NCBI GenBank assembly: GCA_050292445.1
Contig: JBNKLQ010000014.1
Coordinates: forward strand, 1 to 39,438
Direction of reading: 5' to 3'
DNA: 39,438 nucleotides
Source: Leptofilum sp050292445
GTDB lineage: Bacteria; Chloroflexota; Anaerolineae; Promineifilales; Promineifilaceae
Shown here piece after piece: positions 8,503-16,525 of this stretch (its first letter is position 1; the number at the start of each line of letters is the position of its first letter). Under the pieces are notes generated by a model. The model was not told the origin of the DNA, made no database searches, and worked only from the letters and a program-made list of their open reading frames with translations. Both the position numbers and the translations under genes were made by a program.

Positions 8503-9445
8503 TTAGCACCTCCAGCACAATCTCAACAAGAACGCTGGTCAGGTTCGTTATGGGGTGAATAGCGGATGAGTTTATTTGGCTGTTTTCTGGGGCGTGACTA
8601 ATGAAGATAAAACGGCCGTTTCCCATATCGGCAATCTGTTGGTATATGTCAACCCCTGTTTCATTTAGCCCGTCACTACCCACTGCAAAGATTGTGATGT
8701 TTTGTTCGGCTGCTGCAAACAATGTTTCTTCAAGCGGAACCGTTTCGCCTGTGTTTGGGTGGGGAGGTGCATCGCCAAGTAAGATTAACAAATGCTTCGC
8801 TTCAGGTTGCCAATTTAGGCTGTTGACGGCCTGGAACAGTCCGCCATTTAAGTTTTCTGGATAATCGCCGCCACCAACGGCCGTAACGGCCCTCAAATTT
8901 TCTGCAAACAGCGCCCAGTCATTGGTTAAATCAAACAGTTGAACTGCCTGGTCACGGTAGACAACAAAACCATAACGCAGCGAGATGTCATTTGGAAGAG
9001 AGACCAGTTCGGCAGCAACCTCATCCAGCCCTGCCTGGAGGGTATTTAACTCATCTGCCATACTGCCGGTGGCGTCTAGTAAAAGAACAAAATCTAGTTG
9101 GCGCGGGTCGGGAGGTTGGTCTGCCTCGCTACGATTAGCGGGTGGGTTTGGGGTAGCAACGGCCGTATCGTTACTGGCGATTACGTTTGGTGTGGCGCGC
9201 GGGGCATCTGTCTTACTGCCTGTGACTGGTGTTGGCGGCAGCTCGCCGCTATCTTCTTCGCTGCCCGTCGCGTCGATATCGCCACCTTCAATTGCCTCAC
9301 TGTCGGTGGTGTCGTCAACGGCACTTGTGTCGGTCTCACTTGTATCTTCTACTGCTTCATCGATGCCGCCACCACATGCTGCTAACAATATGAGCAAAAC
9401 CAAAAGCAAACTCAGCCAAATTTGCGACCATCTAAATCTCTTCAC
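8483..9445 (-). CDS. vWA-domain lipoprotein
   Basis: A 320-residue lipoprotein: signal peptide with lipobox LLAAC (Cys at about residue 24), an acidic low-complexity linker to about residue 110, then a von Willebrand factor A domain. The metal-ion-dependent adhesion site is DATGS (LLLDATGSMADEL), a variant of DxSxS, followed by YRDQ and a strand LLILLGDAPPH. The domain would bind a protein partner or ligand outside the cell. The start is GTG 9445 with GGGAAAG upstream. Its linker (ATGSEEDSGELPPTP) resembles that of the overlapping downstream lipoprotein (ATGSEGDAGPLPPPP), suggesting that the two arose or work together. Three ACGGCCGT copies. Confidence 0.85.
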   Translation of the reverse strand: MKRFRWSQIWLSLLLVLLILLAACGGGIDEAVEDTSETDTSAVDDTTDSEAIEGGDIDATGSEEDSGELPPTPVTGSKTDAPRATPNVIASNDTAVATPNPPANRSEADQPPDPRQLDFVLLLDATGSMADELNTLQAGLDEVAAELVSLPNDISLRYGFVVYRDQAVQLFDLTNDWALFAENLRAVTAVGGGDYPENLNGGLFQAVNSLNWQPEAKHLLILLGDAPPHPNTGETVPLEETLFAAAEQNITIFAVGSDGLNETGVDIYQQIADMGNGRFIFISHAPENSQINSSAIHPITNLTSVLVEIVLEVLNDEETP

Positions 9446-9577
9446 AATTACTTTCCCAAATGTACTTGAATAGACAACTACAGGTACCCACCTTCAAAAC
9501 CATGGTGCGGCCTCTGACATCAGACATAGCATACAATATTAACGAAAAAATATGAATTTAGGTTCCAGGGGAGTGGC
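9446..9577. other. Spacer downstream of the structured RNA gene
   Basis: Part of a 520-bp gene-free interval. It holds the upstream region of the vWA lipoprotein gene, which probably contains that operon's promoter, but I see no convincing -35/-10 pair. Confidence 0.3.
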
Positions 9578-9602
9578 AAAAAAAAACCGCCCAAGGGGCG
9601 GT
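9578..9602 (-). terminator. Terminator of the structured RNA
   Basis: Read on the minus strand, ACCGCCC and GGGCGGT form a perfect 7-bp G/C-rich stem with a 3-nt loop, followed by nine T residues. Confidence 0.9.
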
Positions 9603-9760
9603 CCGCTCAATTCACCAGGAGGGTGGTTCATCAAGCTACGATAAATATCCAGGTCGAGGAAGAGGAAGATATTCATCTGAGCCTGAACTAGGGTTGTTCC
9701 AGTCGCGTTTCTCTCGTGCCAGTTTAGGGGGGAGGAGTTCCTCTTAACCTAGCCAGACCT
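9578..9760 (-). ncRNA. Free-standing structured RNA of about 180 nt, 6S RNA candidate
   Basis: The minus strand carries a promoter-like pair, an RNA of about 180 nt and a strong terminator. Ends: GGTCTGGCT near the 5' end pairs with AGCGGACC just before the terminator, giving a closing stem. Interior: GTTCAGGCT then GATGAATATC pair with GATATTTATC then AGCT and TGAAC, making a long apical arm of about 19 bp with bulges. A small GAGG-AACT-CCTC hairpin lies on the 5' side between them. A closing stem, an open centre with a small hairpin and a long apical arm, plus the length, are what is known of 6S RNA (ssrS), the RNA polymerase decoy. I could not align conserved 6S bases, so the name is a hypothesis; the RNA gene itself is better supported. 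Confidence 0.5.
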
Positions 9761-9766
9761 TACCAT

Positions 9767-9794
9767 ATAATATCGGTTGTTAGGTGTGTGTCTA
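9767..9794 (-). promoter_or_regulatory. Sigma-70-type promoter of the structured RNA
   Basis: On the minus strand TAGACA (9794-9789) and TATTAT (9772-9767) are 16 bp apart, each one base from the TTGACA and TATAAT consensus. The predicted transcription start, about 7 bp downstream near 9760, coincides with the start of the closing stem. Confidence 0.6.
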
Positions 9795-9981
9795 TAAAAA
9801 AATCATAATAAGTTGTGCTTATAGTACAAATCGGCTGTTTTTGAGGCACGATTGCACTTTAATTGGTTTAGTTGACGAATTTGTGTAATAACTTGCGTTT
9901 TTATCTAAAGTTATAGCTTGATTTGCTTTTGCTGGCGACGGAAAGCAAAGGTCAAGCCATTTTTGAATGGAGAAAATGTAC

Positions 9982-11547
9982 ATGAGGCGAATATCAGCAG
10001 TTTATAGGAAATGGATATGGTTGATGGGGTTTTTGTTGGTGGGGGTATTTCTTATGAGCTGTCGTCAAACGGCCGTTCCCACCCCAACCACCATCTCCCA
10101 ACCAGCAGCGACTGTTGAAACGTTGCCTGCCGTTGACGAAACGGCCGTTACCGTCACGGACACTGTTCGTGAAATTACCATCTTGTATACCAATGATGAG
10201 CATGGTTGGATGGCCGGTGCGCAGGAAGGTGCTGGGGCTGCGAACTTGATGGGGCTTTGGGAAACCGCCGAAGAATATCAGCCCGACGGTGGAAATTTTC
10301 TACTCCTCAGCGGTGGCGATATGTGGACTGGACCGGCTATCTCCACCTGGTTTCAAGGGCAGAGTATGGCTGAGGTGATGAACGCCATGGGCTACGATGC
10401 TGCGGCCGTCGGCAACCACGAGTTTGATTTTGGCTTGGCGGCGCTGCAAACGCGCGCTGCCGAATCTGACTTTCCTTTTTTGAGCGCTAACATTCGTATG
10501 AAAAATGATGGCACAACGCCGGAAGAGTTGGGGATACGGCCGTATACCATCATCACCGTCAACGACATTCAAGTGGGCATTATTGGCCTTACCACCACCA
10601 GCACACCAACAACCACCAATCCGGTCAATGTGGCAGAATTCGATTTCATTGACTACGAAACTGCGCTGCGCGAGGTGGTGCCGTTGGCAAAGGCAGCCGG
10701 AGCCGAGATGATCGTTGTCCCGGCTCACATTTGTCAAACAGAGTTAGAAAGCTTGGCCCAGGACGTGGCCAATTTAGGCATTCACCTGTTAGGTGGTGGT
10801 CATTGTAATGAACTATTTGCCACAGAGATAAATGACATGGTTGTACTGGAATGGGGGACTGCTTTAGCCAGCTACGCCTATGCTACTTTTCAGTTTGATA
10901 CCGCCAGCGATACAGTTATTGCGGCGGCGTATGGTGTGGAAAGCAACAGCGGCGGCGTGGCCGATCCTGTTGTGGAATCGATAGTGATGCGCTGGCAGGA
11001 AGAAGCCGATGCTGAGCTAAATCGTACCATTGGCTACAGCGAGCAAGGGTTGGTGCAGCGCAGCCAGGGGATGCAGTCACTTATCACCGAGACGTGGTTG
11101 TGGGCTTACCCCACGGCTGATGTGGCCATTACCAATTTGGGTGGGATGCGGACCGATTTGCCACCAGGCGACATCACGCTGGCGGATGTGGTGGGGGTGA
11201 TGCCGTTCGATAATGTGATTGTAGAGTTGCAGTTAACTGGGGAGCAGTTGGATGTCATGTTGGGGCAGCCTTCGGCCGCTATTGGCGGCGTATACCGTGA
11301 CAATTTCCGCTGGTATTTGAAGACCACTGGGGAGGAACTGGACCGCGATGGACTGTACACGGTGCTGGTGAACGATTTTATGTACGCTGGAGGAGATGAT
11401 TACGCTTTGCTGTCTGTTTATGATCCCAATGGTTACAACACCGCCATCAACTGGCGTCAGCCTGTTATTGATTGGATCATGGCGCAGAGCTCCTCGCCGG
11501 AGGCTCCCCTTGATGAGGCTATCGCCACTTTGAGCAGTGCAAAGTAA
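9982..11547 (+). CDS. 5'-nucleotidase/UshA-family lipoprotein
   Basis: A predicted lipoprotein (lipobox FLMSC) of about 520 residues with a T/P-rich linker followed by the two domains of the UshA/5'-nucleotidase family, which hydrolyse nucleotides or related phosphoesters outside the cell. Catalytic domain: ILYTNDEHG, GGDMWTG, AVGNHEFDFG, VPAHI and GGGHCN. C-terminal substrate domain: NLGGMRTDLPPGDIT, VVGVMPFDN and NDFMYAGGDDY. The last metal-binding motif, normally GHxH or GHxQ, reads GHCN, so one ligand is changed. GGAGA at 9969-9973 favours ATG 9982; the frame is also open from ATG 9967 and ATG 9976. Two in-frame ACGGCCGT copies lie in the linker as Thr-Ala-Val. Confidence 0.9.
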   Translation: MRRISAVYRKWIWLMGFLLVGVFLMSCRQTAVPTPTTISQPAATVETLPAVDETAVTVTDTVREITILYTNDEHGWMAGAQEGAGAANLMGLWETAEEYQPDGGNFLLLSGGDMWTGPAISTWFQGQSMAEVMNAMGYDAAAVGNHEFDFGLAALQTRAAESDFPFLSANIRMKNDGTTPEELGIRPYTIITVNDIQVGIIGLTTTSTPTTTNPVNVAEFDFIDYETALREVVPLAKAAGAEMIVVPAHICQTELESLAQDVANLGIHLLGGGHCNELFATEINDMVVLEWGTALASYAYATFQFDTASDTVIAAAYGVESNSGGVADPVVESIVMRWQEEADAELNRTIGYSEQGLVQRSQGMQSLITETWLWAYPTADVAITNLGGMRTDLPPGDITLADVVGVMPFDNVIVELQLTGEQLDVMLGQPSAAIGGVYRDNFRWYLKTTGEELDRDGLYTVLVNDFMYAGGDDYALLSVYDPNGYNTAINWRQPVIDWIMAQSSSPEAPLDEAIATLSSAK

Positions 11548-11578
11548 AAGCGGCAGCCGATGATTAAAAATTGAGAAG

Positions 11579-11635
11579 CATTTCCCTGGAAACTGTTAGG
11601 TATAGAGTTGCTTGAAAGCAGTTTCCAGGGAAATG
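11579..11635. repeat. Perfect 17-bp inverted repeat
   Basis: CATTTCCCTGGAAACTG (11579-11595) and its exact reverse complement (11619-11635) flank a 23-nt centre. There is no T run, so it is not an ordinary terminator. It lies between the convergent 5'-nucleotidase and lon genes. Confidence 0.85.
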
Positions 11636-11761
11636 TAAAGAATCTTTTAGGGTATGGTAATTCAATCCCCGTCATAAATGAGCTTGCAGGGCAAGAAAAT
11701 ACTGAACTGATTGTTTTTGGTGGCATTAGCAACTTATCGCTGAAACCGGTTACCCAAAAAC

Positions 11762-11795
11762 AAAAAGCGCCGCTTTCTGAAAAGAAAGCGGCGCT
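11762..11795 (-). terminator. Rho-independent terminator of lon
   Basis: Perfect 12-bp arms AGCGCCGCTTTC (11766-11777) and GAAAGCGGCGCT (11784-11795), loop of 6 nt, with an A run on the plus strand (11762-11766) that becomes the T run of a minus-strand terminator 23 bp after the lon stop codon. Confidence 0.93.
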
Positions 11796-11817
11796 GTAAT
11801 TGTGTCAATCACAGTGG

Positions 11818-14232
11818 CTAGCTATTGTCTGCGCGTAGCGGCGGAATGCCAGACCCACTAGATGCTTTGGGCAGTGGCACATTTAGGCTCTCTTTGCCGC
11901 CTGCTACCGCAAAAGGAGCCTCGCTGCCGGGTAGCAGCGCAATCGCCAATACTTCATCCAGGTGGCTCACCGGGATCAGCTCCAACTCTTCCCGGATGGA
12001 ATCTGGCAGCTCTGGAATATCCTTGGCATTCTCTTTAGGTAGAATAACCGTCTTGATGCCAGCGCGATGGGCCGCAATTGTCTTGGATTTGAGCCCACCG
12101 ATTGCCAGCACTTTGCCGCGCAGCGTGACTTCGCCAGTCATCGCTACGTCGCGGTGTACCGGGCGGCGCGTAAAGGCAGAGATAATTGCCGTGGCCATGC
12201 CGATGCCTGCGCTAGGGCCATCTTTGGGTGTTGCCCCATCGGGCACATGCACATGGATGTTTACTTGGTCAAAGATAGTCGGTTCCAGACCCAGCGCCCG
12301 CGCATTGGCCCGCGCGTAGGTCAATGCTGCCTGGGCCGATTCGCGCATCACGTCGCCCAATGAGCCGGTAAGCGTAATCTTTCCGCTTCCTTCGCTCAGG
12401 CTGACTTCGATGGGCAGAGTATCGCCGCCGAAGCTGTTGACGGCCAGGCCAGTTACCACGCCAATCTCATCTTTCTCTTCGGCCAAACCGTAGCGGAACT
12501 TGGTAGGGCCAAGATATTCAGTGATTTCTTCTGGCGTAACGGTAAACGGTCCGGTTTCACCACTCGCTACTTTCACGGCGATCTTTCGCACCACAGAGCC
12601 GATGCTGCGCTCCAGGTTACGCACGCCAGCCTCGCGCGTATAGTAACGAATGAGATGTTGTAACGATTCTCTGGTCAACGTGACTTCCACAACACCAATG
12701 CCGTGGCCTTCTAACTGTTTAGGCAGCAAATACCCTTCGGCGATTGCCACCTTTTCTTCTTCGATGTAGCCAGGCATGGTGATTGTTTCCATGCGATCCA
12801 GCAGCGGTGCCGGGATAGTGTTGAGCTGGTTGGAAGTGGTGATGAAGATCACCTGGCTCAAATCAAATGGTACTTCCAGATAGTGGTCTGTAAAGTTACT
12901 GTTTTGCTCAGGGTCCAATACTTCCAATAGAGCAGATGAGGGATCTCCACGCCAATCAGTACCAACCTTATCGATTTCGTCGAGAACGATGACCGGATTG
13001 CGTGTTTCGGCGTCGCGCAGGGCGCGGATGATGCGGCCTGGAATCGCGCCAATGTAGGTGCGGCGATGACCCCGAATTTCGGCCTCATCCCGTACGCCGC
13101 CCAGGCTAATGCGTACCATTTCTCGCCCGATGGCCCGTGCTACGGAAGTGGCGATAGAAGTTTTGCCAACTCCTGGCGGCCCGTTCAGGTTGATGATGGC
13201 CCCGCGCATCTTGGCACCGGCCAGCTTGCGCACGGCCACATATTCCACAATGCGGTCTTTTACGTCGTCCAGGCCGTAATGATCTTCATCGAGCACCTGG
13301 CGGACATGATTGATTTCCAGATTGTCTTCAGTGGCCTTATTCCAGGGCAGCTCCACCAACCATTCCAGATAGGTACGAATGACACTGGCCTCGGCTGATT
13401 GCTGACCTTGATACTCCAGCCGCTTGAGCTCTTTGATGGCCCGTTCATGAACATCTTCAGGCATTTCGGCGGCTTCGATTTTTTGGCGCAGCTCGTCGGG
13501 GACGCTTTCACCATCTTCGCCCAATTCTTTGCGGATGGCGCGCATTTGTTCACGCAGCAGATATTCGCGCTGGGCTTTGTCGGCTCCTTCGCGAGCATCC
13601 TGCTGGATTTTGTTGCGCACTTCAGTAATGCGTAGCTCTTGTTGCAAGAATTGAATGGTTGTTTGCAGCCGTTTTTCGCCGTCGGTGGTGGCCAATAGCT
13701 CTATTTCCGTCTCAAGGGGGAGGTTGAGCAGCCCGGCAATGTAGTCTGCCAGTTCACCAGTTGTGGTTTTGCTGCGTGTGGTGGCCATCACTTGCTGGTT
13801 GGCTTCGCCCAGGGCGTCAGCGTATTGTTCCAAATAGGCAATGGCTTCGGTGATGGTTTGGCTATCTTCGCTATCTTGAATATCTGGGAGTTCGCTGTAT
13901 TGGCCAGTAAGGAATGGTTCGGCCGTTTCCAAACCAACAAATTTAACGCGACGATGCAGCTCAACGAGCATTTGCACACCCATGTGTGGGGTGCGCAATA
14001 CATCGCGTACGGTGGCCAAAACGCCAACTGGCACTAAATCTTCTTTTTTAGGTAACTCTACCTCGGCGTTGTATTGTACGAGGATGAGCAGTTCGCCACC
14101 GTGTTCAACAGCGGCTTGGGCTGCGGCCAGGGAACGTCGTCGCCCGATGGAGATGGTGGTCGTGACGCCGGGAAAGACCACGCCGCCACGCAGCGGAACG
14201 ATGGGTACGGTTACATGGGCTATTTTTTCCAT
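11818..14232 (-). CDS. lon: ATP-dependent protease Lon
   Basis: An 804-residue LonA protease, the ATP-driven serine protease that removes damaged and regulatory proteins in the cytosol. Domains in order: N-terminal substrate domain (starting VPIVPLRGGVVFPGV), coiled-coil helical part (about 190-300), AAA+ module with Walker A GPPGVGKT (about 350), Walker B VIVLDEIDK and the LDRMETI sensor region, and the C-terminal peptidase with catalytic Ser in PKDGPSAG and catalytic Lys in the GGLKSKTIAAHRAG region. The length matches the family (about 780-810). AAAGGACA precedes ATG 14232. No exact ACGGCCGT occurs anywhere in the gene. Its own terminator follows. The upstream region holds a small palindrome at 14386-14399. 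Confidence 0.98.
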   Translation of the reverse strand: MEKIAHVTVPIVPLRGGVVFPGVTTTISIGRRRSLAAAQAAVEHGGELLILVQYNAEVELPKKEDLVPVGVLATVRDVLRTPHMGVQMLVELHRRVKFVGLETAEPFLTGQYSELPDIQDSEDSQTITEAIAYLEQYADALGEANQQVMATTRSKTTTGELADYIAGLLNLPLETEIELLATTDGEKRLQTTIQFLQQELRITEVRNKIQQDAREGADKAQREYLLREQMRAIRKELGEDGESVPDELRQKIEAAEMPEDVHERAIKELKRLEYQGQQSAEASVIRTYLEWLVELPWNKATEDNLEINHVRQVLDEDHYGLDDVKDRIVEYVAVRKLAGAKMRGAIINLNGPPGVGKTSIATSVARAIGREMVRISLGGVRDEAEIRGHRRTYIGAIPGRIIRALRDAETRNPVIVLDEIDKVGTDWRGDPSSALLEVLDPEQNSNFTDHYLEVPFDLSQVIFITTSNQLNTIPAPLLDRMETITMPGYIEEEKVAIAEGYLLPKQLEGHGIGVVEVTLTRESLQHLIRYYTREAGVRNLERSIGSVVRKIAVKVASGETGPFTVTPEEITEYLGPTKFRYGLAEEKDEIGVVTGLAVNSFGGDTLPIEVSLSEGSGKITLTGSLGDVMRESAQAALTYARANARALGLEPTIFDQVNIHVHVPDGATPKDGPSAGIGMATAIISAFTRRPVHRDVAMTGEVTLRGKVLAIGGLKSKTIAAHRAGIKTVILPKENAKDIPELPDSIREELELIPVSHLDEVLAIALLPGSEAPFAVAGGKESLNVPLPKASSGSGIPPLRADNS

Positions 14233-14385
14233 GATATTGTCCTTTAACGACTCGAATCTTAATAGTCCTGTATGTCTGCTTCCTGTTTTATGATACTCAG
14301 GTTTTCTGTCCTTATTGCTTACACGATGGTTGTCAGGAAGCGTGGTGATTCGATTTTGTCGCGTGTGTACACGTTAAGTGCAATT

Positions 14386-14399
14386 TACTGTTTACAGTA
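14386..14399. promoter_or_regulatory. Small palindrome upstream of lon, possible operator
   Basis: TACTGT-TT-ACAGTA is a perfect 6-bp inverted repeat 154 bp upstream of the lon start codon. A second short palindrome, GTGTACAC, lies about 15 bp away (14365-14372). No CIRCE-type heat-shock operator is present. A regulatory role is a guess. Confidence 0.3.
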
Positions 14400-14493
14400 T
14401 CAGCCGACCGTGTAGGCTTCACAATAGGTCTATAGTATTTTAGGGAGGGACTGGTGTAAAACAATGGTCCTACGTCAGAATCTTGTTAGAAAT

Positions 14494-15498
14494 CTAATTC
14501 CAGGGGAGATTGCTGCGGGTTTGCCAGTAAACGGCCGTTTCCTCCTCCATCCCCAACAAAATTTCCGCCAACTCAGGCTGCCAATCTACATTAAAGGCTG
14601 CTAAGTTTGAGAGGAGATGGTCGGTTTGAGCCGCGCCGCTAAGAACCACATCGACAAACGGTTGGTTAAGGACAGCTGCCAGTGCCAGGGCATCAATGGT
14701 GGTGTGGTTTTGCTCAGCAAGCTGGGTGAGGGTGTGCATTTGGGGCTGGAATTCGGGCGATTGGTTGCGCGGGGTGAGACGGCCGTTAGCCAACGCTTCT
14801 TTAATGATGACGCCCATCCCTGCTTGGTGGGCTGCGGTAAGAACGGCCGTTGCCGACTGCTCTAAAATGTTCCAGGTAGCCTGAACGGAGCCAAAGAGCA
14901 GCTTCCCATCAAATTCAATTTCCAGGGCGCGCCAGAGCGTTTCTGCCTGGCCAGTGCCGCTGAGGGAAAGACCAATGACGGTACCTGTATTGCGCAGTCG
15001 AGCCAACTCGTTGAGGACAGTTTCATTTTCTAGAACACCGCTGTCCAGCGTGGCGGAGTGAATCTGGTAAATATTGAGTTGGATTCCCAATAACGCCTGT
15101 GTTTCTTGCCATTGGCGCTGTAAAACGGGCAGCGTATGGTCCTTGACCTCGTGCTTTTGTCCCTCTGGTAAGGTCACCTGCCAGTCGGCGGTGTACGTGT
15201 AGCCCCATTTGGAGCCGATGGTGGCGCTAGTGGGATCGATGTGGCGGCTATTTAGCCAGCTAGAGAGGAATGCTTCGGCACGGCCGTATGAACGCGCCGC
15301 ATCGAAGTAGCGAATCCCAGCTTCCCAGGCGGTGTCCAGTACAACGTGGGCATTGGCTTCCATCGCTTTGGCATCGTAATCATGATCCAGGTCTTTGCCA
15401 TGCCCCAGGTTGATGTAGCCGGGACGGCCCAGGGCAGCGAGCCCTAGACCGATGGGGGTGACGGTTAGTTTGGTTTGGCCGAATTGTTTTTGCTTCAT
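14494..15498 (-). CDS. Aldo/keto reductase
   Basis: A 334-residue (beta/alpha)8-barrel aldo/keto reductase, NADPH-dependent by family. The catalytic tetrad is in place: Asp and Tyr in YFDAARSYGRAE (about residues 63-74), Lys in GSKWG (about 95) and His in QIHSAT (about 147). The opening FGQTKLTVTPIGLGLAALG is the typical first strand. This subgroup resembles L-fucose or D-threo-aldose dehydrogenase-like enzymes, but the substrate cannot be fixed. GAGGT lies just upstream of ATG 15498. Four ACGGCCGT copies. Confidence 0.9.
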   Translation of the reverse strand: MKQKQFGQTKLTVTPIGLGLAALGRPGYINLGHGKDLDHDYDAKAMEANAHVVLDTAWEAGIRYFDAARSYGRAEAFLSSWLNSRHIDPTSATIGSKWGYTYTADWQVTLPEGQKHEVKDHTLPVLQRQWQETQALLGIQLNIYQIHSATLDSGVLENETVLNELARLRNTGTVIGLSLSGTGQAETLWRALEIEFDGKLLFGSVQATWNILEQSATAVLTAAHQAGMGVIIKEALANGRLTPRNQSPEFQPQMHTLTQLAEQNHTTIDALALAAVLNQPFVDVVLSGAAQTDHLLSNLAAFNVDWQPELAEILLGMEEETAVYWQTRSNLPWN

Positions 15499-15547
15499 GT
15501 GAGTACCTCAGACTTTAATTTACCGCAGGGAAACAGGGGGGCTGAGA

Positions 15548-16024
15548 TTATTTTTGGTCGGCGGGCCAAACCATGATGGCTAGGTAGCCAGGGATGTGGC
15601 TGACCCATTGAATCGGTTTAAAAAAGGCGCGGGCCAAACGAAAATAGAGAGGGATGGAACGGCCGTCTCCCCCCTTTACCTCTACAAAACCAAGCTGTTC
15701 ATAAAAAGGAACCAACCTGCTCATACAGGTAAGCCAGACGGGAGGCTGCTGATTGGCCAACAGGCGTTGGATGATGGCACCGGCCACACCCTGCCGCCGC
15801 CACGATTTTTGCACGGCAATAGAGGCCAACTCACGCGAGCCATCCCGGTGGATTTTGATTTGCCCGCAGCCAATGAGCTGCTCATTTTCGTCGATGGCCA
15901 CCAAAAAACGATGCCACTTCAAGCCGATTGGATTGATGTTGACGGCGCGAATGAGCGTTTTGATAGCTTGAGCATCGCCGGCCTGGGCGGGGCGGTAGGT
16001 AACGATGGCCTGGCTGCGGGTCAT
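15548..16024 (-). CDS. GNAT-family N-acetyltransferase
   Basis: A 158-residue single-domain GNAT acetyltransferase. The acetyl-CoA-binding motif A is SIAVQKSWRRQGVAGAIIQ (about residues 69-87, with the R/Q-x-x-G-x-A pattern), and the C-terminal FYEQLGFVEV is motif B. It starts 6 bp after the stop of the YtfJ-like gene at 16031, so it is probably in the same transcript. The substrate is unknown. One ACGGCCGT copy. Confidence 0.88.
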   Translation of the reverse strand: MTRSQAIVTYRPAQAGDAQAIKTLIRAVNINPIGLKWHRFLVAIDENEQLIGCGQIKIHRDGSRELASIAVQKSWRRQGVAGAIIQRLLANQQPPVWLTCMSRLVPFYEQLGFVEVKGGDGRSIPLYFRLARAFFKPIQWVSHIPGYLAIMVWPADQK

Positions 16025-16030
16025 TGGGAG

Positions 16031-16444
16031 TTACGCTTTCATTTTACGTAGGGCCATGGCCATTGCACCCAGGGCAGTAAACATAGTGATGGCGATTTTG
16101 GTCACATCCACGATAGGTTCCACACGCACGCCGCTGGGGCTGACGATGATGGTCGCTACCGGACGAGCCATCGTGGTTCCGCCACCACCGCCGCCCCCGC
16201 CAAAGCCGCTGGCTTCATTGGCTTCCTCGTCTGGTGTGGGTCCTGTGCCCCCGCCGCCGCCATACCCCACGCCCATGCCTGCCGTGTATTCGGAAGCGGT
16301 GATGATGGTGTGGTCGCCCACGGTGATGGGCTGACTGTAAACGGCGTCTGGTCGGGTAACGTCGAACAGCTTGCCGATGAGTTCATTGGCTGCTTTTTGG
16401 TCGGCAACCGATTCGACGATGAGTTTGTTGAAATTTTCGCTCAT
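16031..16444 (-). CDS. GerW/YtfJ-family protein with a Gly-rich loop
   Basis: A 137-residue protein of the GerW/YtfJ family, first known from Bacillus spores but also found in non-sporulating bacteria. Hallmarks are a YGGGGG segment (about 71-76), a GFGGGGGGGGT segment (about 90-100), then ARPVATIIVSPSGVRVEPIVDVTK and a C-terminal hydrophobic helix. AAAGGA precedes ATG 16444. It sits beside a related, shorter gene (16526-16804), sharing PIVDVT(K/R)(I/L)A. The biochemical role of the family is not established. No ACGGCCGT copy. Confidence 0.83.
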   Translation of the reverse strand: MSENFNKLIVESVADQKAANELIGKLFDVTRPDAVYSQPITVGDHTIITASEYTAGMGVGYGGGGGTGPTPDEEANEASGFGGGGGGGGTTMARPVATIIVSPSGVRVEPIVDVTKIAITMFTALGAMAMALRKMKA

Positions 16445-16525
16445 GAGATTTTCCTTTCGCTAACAAGCCGAGGGTTTCACCCCTCGCTTTTTATGCAGAT
16501 GATACACGCTAAGAAAGCGCGGCTA

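Noticed and set aside
8120..8506. 128-codon plus-strand frame opposite the VTRVVTETVV lipoprotein
   Set aside because: Its Ser/Thr/Val-rich sequence is the antisense reading of the duplicated lipoprotein repeat; the minus-strand gene has a lipobox and a strong ribosome binding site.
9446..9966. Bacterial SRP (4.5S) RNA in the nucleotidase upstream spacer
   Set aside because: The conserved apical GGAAGCAGCC-type loop is absent and the RNA is longer than the small SRP form.
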